DNA of 64,000 bases from Rhizomucor pusillus (taxonomy: Eukaryota; Mucoromycota; Mucoromycetes; Mucorales; Lichtheimiaceae). Under the pieces are notes generated by a model, which did not search any database, was not told where the DNA came from, and was given only the letters and a program-made list of their open reading frames with translations. Where the stretch lies: assembly GCA_900175165.2 (NCBI GenBank), contig FWWN02000704.1, forward strand, positions 331,864-395,863, read 5' to 3'. This document shows positions 10,998-22,838 of the stretch, piece after piece. The position numbers and the translations under genes are program-made. Every line of letters starts with the position of its first letter. Positions within the stretch are counted from its first letter, which is position 1.

Positions 10998-12479
10998 ATG
11001 AAGTCTACACCTAAAATTCACGTTGTTGGCGCTGGAGTTGTCGGCTTGACAACAGCGCTCGTCCTCCAGCTCAAAGGATACGATGTCACTATCCTTGCCA
11101 AGCACTTCCCTGGCGACAAGAGCCCCGAATATACATCACCCTGGGCTGGTGCTCGATGGAAAACGGTTGCACCCGCGTCGGATGCCAGGCTCCAGCGTAA
11201 GCAAATATAAACAGTAATAATGAAATAGGAGGATCTAACAACAATGTTGCATTCAGGTTACGATGCTGAGTCCTTCCGGTTATTCTGGGAACTTGCCAAA
11301 TGTCAAGCTGCAGCGGCTGGTATCATGGTGGTACCCGCATTCGACTATTATGAAAAGCCGTCGAAGGACGAGCTGAATCCATGGTGGAAGGATATAGTGC
11401 CTGGGGTAAGTCAAGAATATTAAATGGAATCTATCGAATGGAAAAGAAAGAACTCAAATCGGACGAAAGTTTCAAGTGATTCCCAGGAATGAATTGCCGC
11501 CTCATGCCGCTGTCGGATACCGATACACGACAGGTCAGTTTTGCCCTATACAAGCCAGAACGATTAACCTAATTTTTCTGACATACAATGCGTCGTAGTT
11601 ATGATCAATCCGGAGCGATACCTAAAGTGGCTACAGGCTCAGTTCCTGGCGCTTGGTGGGAAACGTAAACGTGTCGAGTTGAAACATATCCTGGACGCTG
11701 CTGACGAAAGTGAAACTGTGGATGTCGTTGTGAACTGCACAGGCATGCGTGCTGCAAAGCTGAAAGGTATCTTTGACAGCAAAGTAATGCCTGTGCGAGG
11801 CCAAAATGTCCTTGTCCGTGCTGCACATATCCGAAAAACGATCTCTGTAAAGAGTAAGTGCTTGTTGGAGAAGGTGGAGTAATATTCCACTGTCCAATGA
11901 TGACGCTGATAAAATAAAACCTTGCAGCTTGTGATGCATACACGTATATCATACCAAGATCAGATGGTACGGTGGTGCTGGGCACAACAAAGGAGCAAAA
12001 GTCAAGGTATGATGACATTTGCAGACATTTGCATTTCCCACACAGAGCAGTCGACTGATGTTTTCCCACACAACAGCAACACAAATGTTGATTACAAGTT
12101 GGCAAAGGACATAATGGAGCGCGCATGTAAATTCTGTCCAGAGCTCACGAACGGTAAAGGCCCAAAGAAATTGGATGTCGAGGGACACATTGTGGGAATC
12201 CGTCCTGGACGGCTGGGAGGACCACGGGTTGAAAATGAATTTAAGAGTAAGTACAATGGCAAGGAAGGACCATCATCAGAATTGATGATTGACTATGAGA
12301 CCACAGCATCATTTTCAGGAAAGCCTATCATTGTAACACACAACTATGGACATGATGGATCTGGCTTCCAGTCTAGCTGGGGATCAGCAAAGCATGTTGC
12401 TAAATTAGTTGAAGAAGGCTATGCATCTTTGCAATCCAAATCAGCTAGCATCCAGACCCTTCTGTCCTCTCGCTTGTAA
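10998..12479 (+). CDS. FAD-dependent D-amino-acid (or D-aspartate) oxidase, peroxisomal
   Basis: Oxidatively deaminates D-amino acids to 2-oxo acids, with ammonia and hydrogen peroxide. Exons are 10998-11196, 11257-11405, 11470-11533, 11599-11853, 11928-12006 and 12077-12479, giving 382 residues, normal for the family. The N-terminus holds the dinucleotide-binding motif VVGAGVVGLTTALVL. Downstream are YTSPWAGARW, VVNCTGMRA, PVRGQ, YIIPRSDGTVVLGTT and the signature VGIRPGRLGGPRVE, whose Arg binds the substrate carboxylate. The C-terminal block HNYGHDGSGFQSSWG follows. The protein ends in SRL, a type 1 peroxisomal targeting signal, which fits a hydrogen-peroxide producer. I cannot separate D-amino-acid from D-aspartate specificity by eye. 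A CT-rich tract after the stop is probably 3' UTR. Confidence 0.93.
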
Positions 12480-12679
12480 TAACCTTTTCTCTTTCTCTCG
12501 TTCCCTTTCCTCCCTAACCCTCTCTCTTTCTCTCTCTCTTGTACAGTAGTATCTGATACTTTCCTAGTGAAATATACGATTGAATTTCGGACGTATAAGC
12601 AAGCTGCTGGGATTTCCATTTCATCGTTCGCTTTGCTGCTGCTTTTGCGGTCTCGCTACTACGATCCAGTTGCATTTTG

Positions 12680-14543
12680 ATGAGCGAGCGTGGTTCTTCT
12701 GCAAGTCGGGGTCGCTCAATCTCTCCGGCACCACACAGCGATTACGAATACGACGAACGGCATCGCAGCAGCAGAGCTGTTGAGCGGACTACTAGATCTA
12801 TTTCGCCAGAGTCACGGACACCACCAACGCGATCGCCTCGGCGATCGCTTTCACGCTCCTTATCTCCACGAAGACATGGCCGTCGCGAAAGTCCTGAGCG
12901 GTCGCGCGATTACTACGACGACGAGGACGACGATTATCGCTACAGACACAAAAGATCGCGTTCGCCGAGAGAGGGGCACTACCACCACCGTTACAGGTCT
13001 CGCTCGCGATCGCTTTCGAGATCGCGTCGAAGCAGTCGAAATACCGCCCGTGTATACTTTGGCAATCTTTCATATGACTGCCGAAAGAGCGACTTGAAAG
13101 AGCTGGCCAGAGAAGGTCGGTCTTGAACATTGGTAGGCATAGTAAATGTGCTCGTCACCGCTAAAACCGATCTACAGTTGGCACGGTCATACAGGTCGAA
13201 ATATTGGAAACCCCAAGTGGCAAATCAAAAGGATGCGGGTATGGATCATTTTTTATTCTTCCATATGCCTCATTGAGGAAGTTTGCTATAGTCAACATAA
13301 TTTTCTTTTCAGAGTTGTCGAATTTTCGCGTTCGGAATACGCAGACAGGGCTATCCGCAAACTGAACGGTATCAAGTTTATGGGACGACCGGTGTTTGTA
13401 CGAGAGGTACAAATCACATCGAGTATACTGCAAGCTGCTTGAAAATTTCTCAAGCTATATGCATAGGACCGTGAACCAGAGCACAAACCAGTGAAGGATC
13501 CAAAGGATGCACCGGAGGACCAAAGACTCTATGTTGGAAACGTGCGAAAGAGGATGTTCTCCTTTCTATTTAAATACATTGAATACTTACACAGTGATTC
13601 CAACAGGTCCCATTTTCAACAAGCTGGCAGGATCTCAAGGACTTGTTTAGGAAAGCAGGGCGGGTACTGCATACAGATATTGATACCAATCCAGAAACGA
13701 AGCAATCTCTTGGTTCCGGGTTGGTCATCTACGACGATCCTCAGGATGCTCGAGCAGCGTTGGGTATGCAGATCATAAAATGCAACTATCAATGTATTTT
13801 TATTGACAGTAAAGTTGAAAATTCAAAAGAAATGATGAACGGGTATGTGTATCGAGGCAGAACTCTATTTGTATGCAAGGAAAGTGAGAAGCCGCCGCCA
13901 TCGCAGCTACATACATTAAGTAAGTTGCCAAGTAGAATATGGAGTTGTTATATACATCGGCTCTAATTGATTGACTGTATCAGTTAGCAGAGATGAATAC
14001 AAAATGCGCGAAGGGCATCGATCGCAGGGCCCTCCACCACGTTACTACGAGGATTCGGGGTACCACCACCGCTCATCATCTAATTATCATCCTCCTCCTC
14101 CTTATATCTCGGCGCCGCCAACGGGACTTGTCGGCGGCCCAGGAGCTTCTTTGCCAACACAGGGTCCTAACCAAATATTTGTAACTAATGTAAGCATACT
14201 GCTTATGCAACTTCGTATAATTCTGCGGCTACCAACATGTCGAAAATGTTTTCTTCCTTTTAGCTACCTTATTCTACAACATGGCAGGATCTGATCGATC
14301 TGTTCCGACACGTAGGACCAGTGGTACGCGCCGAGATATTGATGTCTGGAGGGCATCCAAAAGGCTCTGGCTATGTACGTTTTGAAGAGCCTTCATATTG
14401 CGAAACGGCGATCAGTACGTCAATCAATAGTATTAGCAAAAGATAACTGTATTGACTGGATATTTTTAGACAAATTCAATGGTTATTTGTATGGAGGACG
14501 GTTGCTTGATATACGCCTAGACAAATTCTCCAGTTTTTCATAG
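12680..14543 (+). CDS. SR-type RNA-binding protein with three RRMs (Gbp2/Hrb1-like)
   Basis: Likely shuttling mRNA-binding and export adaptor. Exons are 12680-13115, 13178-13238, 13313-13406, 13467-13541, 13607-13763, 13830-13919, 13984-14189, 14264-14414 and 14470-14543, all phase-consistent. Residues 1-125 are an RS domain with many SPR/RSRS repeats. RRM1 begins ARVYFGNLSYDC and includes GCGVVEFSR. RRM2 begins QRLYVGNVPFSTSWQDLKDLF with GLVIYDD. A Pro/Gly/His-rich linker precedes RRM3, QIFVTNLPYSTTWQDLIDLF with GSGYVRF. This order, an N-terminal RS region and three RRMs with the third close to the C-terminus, is that of yeast Gbp2/Hrb1. The start is the ATG at 12680, which opens directly into the RS region. 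Confidence 0.88.
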
Positions 14544-14695
14544 CACGTTGCATATATTATATCTACTCAATAACTAATAAAAGCTATCACCCTAATGCAT
14601 GCGTAAAAATATGGAGGAGTTTGTCGTCTGTTCAGCCTCTGTACAAGCCCGCTTTTGTCGTTCCCTGCTGTGGCGTTCATTCATGAAGAGCCGCA

Positions 14696-15159
14696 ATGCA
14701 GACTCATCGCCGCCGTCCCTCGAAGTCTATTCTTTTGCCTCGCATATCTGGCGCACCTGCAAGTGTCTACCAATATGGGAGCAACATTCGCCCAATCTAC
14801 GCGCGACGCGCTCAAGCTCATCTGTCTGAGACGACACCTGACAGTACATACATTTGGGGCTACGCGCTGTTGGCAGGTTCGGCGTTCCTGTTCTTTTCAA
14901 CCCTGTACGCGATCCTTGGCAGCAAGTACATGCCGGATACGGGTATCGAGGCAAGTTAGTATATATATCGACAATGTGAATTTTTATTATATAGTAAATT
15001 AACCTTATTTATTTATTTTTCTTCCATGCGGTTACTCAGTTTCTCGACTGGATCAAATACGATCATTACTACTGCTTGCTTGCACCTATCACAGGCCTGG
15101 TGTGGATCTATTTCATCGTGTGGAACTGGATGGGCATGAAATTCTTTCGACATAATTAA
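14696..15159 (+). CDS. PIG-Y-like subunit of GPI-GlcNAc transferase (GPI anchor synthesis)
   Basis: Small ER membrane protein of 124 residues with two membrane segments. The first, at about residues 55-80, contains YALLAGSAFLFFSTLYAILG. The second, in exon 2, contains LLAPITGLVWIYFIVWNW and ends in MGMKFFRHN. That C-terminus matches the PIG-Y hallmark I recall (W.WMG.K.FRHN). PIG-Y is part of the complex that starts GPI-anchor assembly by adding GlcNAc to phosphatidylinositol. Exons are 14696-14950 and 15040-15159. The frame only continues into exon 2 if the intron begins at GCAAGT (14951), that is, a GC-AG intron. The basic N-terminal ~50 residues are poorly conserved, and the start could be further in. 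It lies 150 bp after the SR gene on the same strand. Confidence 0.78.
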
Positions 15160-15425
15160 CGATGACTTTGTGGGTGGTCCGATCAGAGTGAACGTGCGTG
15201 CGTGCGTGCGTGAATGCACCATGCACAACTTTCAAGTCAGCTCTATGCTCCCCTTTCCAAGCATCACACGAGTGATACGACGACTTCTTTTGGTTTGCTG
15301 GGACCCACACCCCTTTTCTGCCCCGCAGGAAGACAAAGATCAACATACTCCTCTTTCTCTCCCACCACCAATACTCGTCCTTTCTCTCTTTCTTTCTCTC
15401 TTTCTTCCTTTATACCCCTTACCCC

Positions 15426-16945
15426 ATGGCGCTAGAAGGATGGGATGTCCGGATAGGCAACAAATATAAGCTCGGCAAGAAAATCGGGGCCGGCTCGTTT
15501 GGCGAAATATACTTGGGCAAGCTATACCCGTCGACTCGAAAAGAAATGTGCTATTGACAATTTCTCATCCTCCCTCATTAAGGCTGCAACGTAGTGAATG
15601 GCGAAGATGTTGCCATCAAATTGGAGAGTGTGCGTGCTCCTCATCCGCAGCTAGAATACGAGGCTCGCGTCTACAAGACCTTAGCTGGCGGGGTCGGTAT
15701 TCCATTCGTGCGGTGGTTCGGCAGGGAAGGCGAACACAACGTGATGGTGATGGATCTGCTTGGTCCTTCGATAGAGGATCTTTTCAACTTTTGTAATCGC
15801 AAATTCTCGCTAAAGACTGTGCTTTTACTAGCAGATCAGCTGGTAAGGAATTCGTTATTGTTGAAAGGTTTACGATACTAACTCAGTTTTAGCTTTCTCG
15901 GATAGAATACGTACACTCGCGAGGATTCATCCATCGAGACATCAAACCAGACAACTTTTTAATGGGTGTTGCAAAGCGCGGCAACCAAGTCAACATGATC
16001 GATTTTGGACTTGCCAAGCGGTACCGCGACCCAAAGACAAACATGCATATACCTTATCGAGAAAACAAAAACCTGACGGGCACGCCGCGATATGCAAGCG
16101 TCAACACTCATTTAGGCATCGAGCAGTCGCGCCGAGACGATCTGGAATCACTGGGATACATCCTGATCTACTTTTGCCACGGTATACTGCCCTGGCAAGG
16201 CATCCGAGCACGCACTAAGAAGGAAAAGTACGATAAGATCCAGGAAAAGAAGAGGAACATGTCGCCAGATCTCCTGTGCCGCGGGCTCAAACGTGAGTTC
16301 GCCATATATCTCAACTATGTGCGCTCGCTGCGATTCGATGATAAGCCGGATTATGCATACCTCCGCAAATTATTTCGCGATCTGTTCGTTCGTGAAGGGT
16401 TTCAGTACGATTATGCTTTCGACTGGACGATCAAAAAATGGCAGGAAAAGAAGCAGCAAAGTCCACCACCACCGCCACCACTGGGAACGACAGCAGCAGA
16501 CGACACCGCGCCCCTGATACCTCGACGTGGACTTGTCAATGCAACATCTGTTGCAGCGCTGCCCTACCAGCAACAACAGGCCCAGCTGCTTCCTTCCTCC
16601 ACATTCGCTGGATACCCAAATAATTTGCATGGTACCAAAGTACGATCTGCACATCGCGATACCCGAGGGTAAGTCTGGTGAAACTTGGTTGTGAAGCCTG
16701 TGCGCGGCATAAATAATTTCACTATTCCGTTTTCCCTTAGATATCGTACACCTGTCAAAAGCGGCCATCATAGTAGCAACAACAATGCCGCCACTGCACC
16801 TTATATTTTACATGAACCACCTCCATTTAATCCTCACGATCAACGTACAAACGATGTATTTGCTGGTTGGAGTCCAACAGAGAAAAGAGCAGCACACAAA
16901 CAGTATCCATTGATGAACTCATCCTCGCGTCTGTACCACAATTAA
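15426..16945 (+). CDS. HRR25: Casein kinase 1 delta/epsilon family (Hrr25-like)
   Basis: Ser/Thr kinase of 443 residues. Exons are 15426-15516, 15583-15842, 15893-16668 and 16741-16945. The kinase domain starts [17 protein letters not shown], with VAIKLES (catalytic Lys). The catalytic loop is [12 protein letters not shown], then [10 protein letters not shown]. The CK1 signature [30 protein letters not shown] follows with small variations. The kinase homology-associated end is [18 protein letters not shown]. The C-terminal ~140 residues are a Pro/Gln-rich, variable tail. It shows no C-terminal Cys pair, so it belongs to the Hrr25/delta group rather than the palmitoylated Yck group. Known roles of Hrr25 homologues include ribosome biogenesis, vesicle traffic and DNA-damage signalling. 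Intron 1 appears to be GC-AG (15517-15582). Confidence 0.93.
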
Positions 16946-17081
16946 GTAATTGCAATCCAACTCTTTTGTGTAGCACTAGAGAGTTAAAAAGACACTTTTT
17001 TGTTTTTACAAATTCGTATATTTGTTCCTTTTCTTCTCTCTTTCTTTTTACAAAAAGCAAACTTTTCAATCAAAATTATAC

Positions 17082-20000
17082 TTATGATTGCACAAACATA
17101 CGCGGTGCAATGTTCATGGCCATGAGTTCTTGGAATAATAATTTACATGCATACGGGATATGGATTGCGGATACCCGTGTCTTGTTCTTGCATGCTCGGC
17201 ATTCAAAGTGGTTGCGCTTCAGATTTGCAATCGCCATCAATCCACAAATATCACAAACGTGCACACGATAGGCATCCGATGCATCGTAAAGACGTTCCTA
17301 ATGATACAAAAGTGAGTAACCACATCGATGTACTACTGGTTTCAATTTTCTTCCTTGTCTTACCTTCAAGAACTGGGCAACACCGTGACTGATCATACAG
17401 TTGTGTGCTACCGCACCGTTGCCCAAAAAATTGTGGTTCTTGCGTACTTGTATATCATATACAGGATGCTCACCAATAGGAAACACAGCGACCACGCGAA
17501 GGCTAAGCGTGTCCTCATCTTCAGCACCCATGATAGACTGCACATACTCATCCACCGTTGGGAATTTGTCAGTATGCAAAATGGTCGATGCGTCTAATGT
17601 TCGCAACGCCTCCCGGATGCTATCCTCGGATGGTAAGGAGAATTCTCGGCTGTAAATGGGTTGTTTGGAGCGGATGTCTTTGTGTACAGCTGATACGCAT
17701 TCTTTCCAGGTGCCAAAACCAGAAGCTCGTAAATTTTGTACTTGATTGGCAGCTTCGTTAATTTGCTGTACAGTTGTGTTTCGCAAGCGCAAGTATGATA
17801 CTGCTGCTTCTAATTTGATAGCTTTGCGAACGTTGTGTCGGATACCAATGTGGTCGTGGAAGGTACATAGTTGGGATGCATCAATCTCCAGAGTATTTTC
17901 TGTGGGTCTAGTGATATAGTTGCCATCTATACCAAGTCGTGCCAGTATGCTCTTGAGCTGATCAATTGACAATCGTTCCTTTTCAAGATCGAAACGAATG
18001 CCGCCTGGTAAGACCTGTTTTGTCATATTGGGTGCTTCTGATCTTGCTCCAAAGGCCGCTGCTACGTATTCGCGCAACAAAGGAGTTGATTGAGTGTCAC
18101 TCGACAAGGAGAAGGCTGCTTGTCGCAAACATGTCGCAACAGACAGAGGTGCTGTGACACGATAGCCATTTTCTGTTGAAACCGGTGACACTCTGATACC
18201 AGATATACACTGAATATCTTCGCAGATTGTTTTAATGTCGGTTCGGTGCTGTGCTTGAAAGACAAACGTGTTGTCGACAGAAGCATTCCAGCCGTAACCG
18301 AGCAATCTGTAAATGGCTGTTTGGCGGAAATATTCTTCCACATCTGCTGTAGACGTTTCCAGCATTTCCTTCGCCAAGTCCACCAATGGAGGTTCCACAC
18401 CTTTGCTGACGCGTTTGCCGACAAGTTCGGTAGCTCTTTGCCAACCACCATCTTTGCTGTAGAATGGATGATCTTCGGTGCTATCAACAAAGGATCCATC
18501 TTCAAAATGCACACGTACACAATCGCGGGTGCCTTTATCTTTGAAAGCAACCATGTGGTCTTTCTCTGTATTCGAGCCATCTAGGCTGTAGGACATCAAC
18601 TGCATATTGCCAGATTCGGCCAATGCATCGAGACGTACGCTTGCGTGTCGTAAAGCGATGCGGGTATCACCACGCAAACAGTCTCTCTCCATCTCACCGA
18701 ATCGAAGACCACCATCTCTTGAACGACCTTCAACAGGCTGTCTCGTCAAAATCTGAACCGGACCTCTGGCTCTGCTGTGGATCTTATCATCGACCATGTG
18801 CTTCAAACGCTGATAATATGTAGGTCCAACGAACACCTGTGCATTGAGTTTGCGACCAGTAAAGCCATTGTACATCACTTCGAAACCGCGCTGTTGGAAT
18901 CCTTGATTTCGAAGTTCGTGAGAGATTGCTTCAACAGTGACATCTGTAAAAGGTGTCGCATCGCCTTCGAAACCGGTAAGAGTGGAAACTTTGCCGAGTA
19001 AACATTCGATCAAGTGCCCGATTGTCATACGAGATGGAATGGCATGCGGGTTGATAATCAAATCAGGCGTGATACCATCTGCTGTGAATGGGAAATCCTC
19101 TTGTCGATATGTCATACCGATTGTACCCTTTTGACCGTGTCTTGATGCAAACTTATCACCAATTTGTGGGACACGGGTGGATCGCACTCGAACTTTGACA
19201 AATTTAAGACCATCTTGGTTGACAGTCAGCATAACCTGATCAACAATACCAGTCTCCGTGCTACGGAGAGGTGTAGAGGTATCTCTCTTGGTGTGTGTTT
19301 GTAACCTTTGTCCCAATTCTTCCGACTCCTGAGGAATAGGTGCGGTTTTGCCGATAATAATATCATCACCGGATACTCGGACTCCAGGAGCGACAAGACC
19401 ATCCTCATCGAGCTTTTCGTATGTGCCGTGTTTCAGACGAGTGGTGGTCTCGCGGGTTGGTTTCTCAAACTCTTCCAATGACATGATACCTGTCTTCTTC
19501 TCCGCGTCCATGTATGTACGGTAGAACAAACTTCTGAAAAGACCTCGATCAATACTGCCTTGGTTCATGATAACTGAATCTTCTTGGTTATAGCCGGAAT
19601 AGCACAAAATAGCTACGATGGCGTTTTGACCAGCAGGGAGCTCTCGGAAGCGCAAAAATTCCATAGATCGTGTGGTTGCCAAAGGCTTTTGAGGATAATA
19701 CAAGATGTTGGCGAGCGTATCCATACGCACTTGATAATTTGTGAGGTAAACACCCATAGCTTGTTTACCCATAGCAGACTGGTAAGTGTTACGAGGAGAC
19801 TAGTATCTGACGTTAGCATCTGACTAAGCTTTGAATTGCTCAGCGAAGCAAATAATACCTGATTATGATCAGGGAAGGGGATAATGCTAGCACAAATACC
19901 GAGAATCATACTTGGATGAATCTCGCAATGAGTCCAGGTATGAGAGTATGCACCAGTTTGACTTTTGACACGACTGGCCAAATCTCTGGCTTGTTGCAGA

Positions 20001-22497
20001 GCAACACCGGTGGTTGCGGATAGGCGTGATTCTGCCAAATCTTCGGGTGTCATACAAATCATAGCTGTCTCTTCTTCGGCTGCATCCAAGAATTCTACAA
20101 TGCCAGTATTTACAAGATCGCTCCATGAGTAATCGTCGGTTTCATCCTGCAGGCGTGCAATATGGTCTTTGGTAATGAGCAGTTCCTGATCTTGGACCAA
20201 AAATAGAGGTCTGCAGCATCTTCCGGCATCGGTGTAAATTCGTAATTCTCTTTCGCGAATATCTCGCACAATGCTGACTTCTGGAGAAATATCTGCTCTT
20301 CGTCGCATACCACGCAAAGATTGGATAAGCTCGTTGGGATCTCGGTGGATACCGACCCAGACACCGTTGACAAAGATCTTTGTACCGGCAGAAATATTTT
20401 GAGGAGTTGCTTCCAACATGTTTTCCATACCCCATTCATCCAAAAATTCAAGCAATGGCTGTGGCGCAGAACCGACAGAAATGTATGACATGAGCGCAAG
20501 ATTTTTGACTAGACCACAAGCTTGACCTTCAGGAGTTTCGGCAGGACAAACCAGACCCCAGTGCGTGTTGTGCAATTGACGAGGCTTTGCCAATTTACCA
20601 TCGCGACCGATGGGAGTGTTACAACGACGCAAATGTGATAAGGTCGATGCAAAGGTATAACGGTTGAGTACTTGTGATACACCAGCTCTGGATTGCATTG
20701 CCTTCTTTTGATCACCCCAGTTGCCTGTCGCCAGAGAGTATTTGAGACCATTTGTAATAGTGTTGGATTTAACTGCGAGAGTCAAGTTGAATTCGCGTCC
20801 AGATTCAATGCACTGAGCATTTCATGGTTAAAAATCTTATCTCCAAACCACAGTATATTTTTAAGTTTACCTTTTGTAAATATTTGGAAACATCCTTCGT
20901 CAATTTCTTGAAAAGTATACGGAACAGACCTGACAATAGAGGACCTGCCAAGTCCATTCTCTTTTTACCATAGTGATCACGATCATCCAGCTCGCGCCGT
21001 TCCAAAGCTGCCAGCAGCAAACGATGCATCATATAACCAAAGAAATAGGCCTTTCGTGATTCTGTTTTGTACTCGGTGCCAACATGTGGTAACATTTCTT
21101 TCTGCAGAATTTCTTGTGCATACTTGACACGTCGCTCCTTAGTAGCACCGACCGTTGAACCTCTCTTGCCGATAAAGTCTAATGCGACCTCCTGGTCTTG
21201 AATGACAAAGGCTTCTTCCAAAGACGGCTTGAGCATTTCGAGCATTTCAAAATCGTCGTTATCGTAGCAAACATGCTGCAGTACGTCTCTGTCAGATACA
21301 AGGCCGAGTGCACGGAAAACGATAACAGCTGGAACATCAGCACGAATGTAAGGCAAGGTAGCACGGATTGTCTGACTGTTGGAACCACGCTCAGCTGTTG
21401 AACGCATCATTTTGAGTGTCAAAGGCGACGCTTGTTTTGATCCTCGTTCAGGGGAAGAACGAATTTCGGCGGTATATTGAACGTTGGATGGAGGTGCTTT
21501 ACCGAATACGTAGACGGTGTTGGTGGCCATACGTTCCTGAGCAATCAATACCTTTTCGGATCCATTAATGATAAAGTAACCGCCCATATCGTAATGACAT
21601 TCGCCAATTTCGTGCATTTCCTCTTCTGCCATATCGTGCAAAATACAATAAGTTGATCGAAGCATAATCGGAATCTATGCGATTATTCAGTTGTCTGAAA
21701 AACTACTCCAAATCATGGATATGTACCTTGCCGATGAAGACTTTCGTTTCCGACGGTGGTTCGCCCGGATTTTCGTCGACAAACATGTCGTTTGGATTTT
21801 TAATTGGTGGATCATTAGGACCTTGCTTGACAGCAACCTGTGTTCTCTTGATCATGTCTACGTAAAGCGGCGCAGCATATCTAGGTACAAACGATGAATA
21901 ATCAAGAGGCCCATACAAAGTACAATGAAAAAACCTACGTCAAATTACGAACACGGGCTTCTTGCGGAAACATGGATTGTGTACTTCCATCAGCTTCAGT
22001 CATGGTCGGTTTTGACAGGTAGATTTGTCCAAAATCGATAATATATCGTTTCTATGGAATGACGTTCAGCTGCTGCAAATCCATATTCAATGATATGTAT
22101 ACACATACCGAGACATCACCCTCGCCTCCGACGTGCTGAAGAACCAGGTTGGAGTTTTCATCCACCAATTCCTGCATCGTATTCTGCACAAACTCGTCAA
22201 AGGAGTCGAGCTGCTGGCGTACCAAGCCCTTCTCACGGAAGAACGAGGCGATAACTGCCCAGCAATCCTCCTGACTATATGACAATACTACTTAGTGCTA
22301 AGCATTTACGTGCCAGTGAGCGTACAATGCATTACGTGATGGGAGGAGTTTCATCCCGGTCATTGTCCATCGCCATTCCTTCCGGAACGAAGTAATCTAA
22401 AAGATTTCGATTACTAACCAGATCCGCGGACAGGATGATCTAGCAGTTACTGACCAGCTCCATCCATTCCGTAACCTTCCTCGTACAATGCCGCCAT
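17082..22497 (-). CDS. RPB2: RNA polymerase II second-largest subunit RPB2, with in-frame intein
   Basis: Catalytic core subunit of RNA polymerase II. Exons are 22497-22455, 22396-22336, 22274-22109, 22051-21939, 21880-21727, 21674-20871, 20812-19859, 19799-17364 and 17297-17082. The total is 1648 residues, of which 427 are an intein; the remaining 1221 match yeast Rpb2 length. Recognised blocks include [90 protein letters not shown] and [12 protein letters not shown]. The C-terminal zinc-binding region is HVCDICG...CRAC, and the end is [11 protein letters not shown]. The intein sits between GEMERD and CMISHG, in the most conserved part of the protein, so splicing is needed for function. The gene shares a 341-bp intergenic region with the divergent TTI2-like gene. 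Confidence 0.97.
17400..18680 (-). mobile_element. Intein in RPB2 at GEMERD/CMISHG, 427 residues, endonuclease domain apparently decayed
   Basis: The insertion is in frame and entirely within one exon. It starts with Cys ([10 protein letters not shown], block A). Block B is [14 protein letters not shown] with the T-x-x-H motif. It ends with block [17 protein letters not shown], then AVAHN, so His-Asn precede the +1 Cys of the host protein. All residues for self-splicing are present. The ~250-residue middle resembles a LAGLIDADG homing endonuclease: [13 protein letters not shown] in the first motif position and [14 protein letters not shown] in the second. Later come [11 protein letters not shown] and [16 protein letters not shown]. 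Neither motif keeps the acidic residue expected for catalysis, so the element probably splices but no longer homes. Eukaryotic RNA polymerase inteins are known, including in early-diverging fungi. Confidence 0.95.
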
Positions 22498-22838
22498 CTT
22501 TGTGTTGAAAGTAATAGTACAATTAATAAGCTTTCGGCGATGCGATTAAGGAAGAAAGGAATATAGTTGGTGCTAGTCGCGGTGCTGTAAAAAAAAGGCT
22601 GATCGCGATCGTTGAAGGTAAATTCCACGAATCGATTCAGTCAAAAAGTCGTCTGTAGCTAATAATCGCAGATAGCAATTAAGCCAACGATCTACAACAC
22701 CGGGCGAAAAGGTTAAAAGAAACGGTTCGACGTGTACTTGAGGACGAATCGGCTCTAACCCCATCGAATAGGACGTCACATTTTCGGGGTTACAAAAACG
22801 CTCGCTCGCCCGCTTTCTGCAATCTCGCGCACTCGTCG
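22498..22838. promoter_or_regulatory. Shared intergenic region of divergent RPB2 and TTI2-like genes
   Basis: Only 341 bp separate the two start codons, so this segment must carry both promoters unless the leaders overlap. No TATA box stands out in the expected positions. GC-rich words such as TCGCGATCG and GCGAGAG occur, but I cannot assign any factor. Confidence 0.5.

Noticed and set aside
12690..13130. Alternative open frames over the RS domain on both strands
   Set aside because: The repetitive Arg-Ser codons keep other frames open; only the frame leading into RRM1 is supported.
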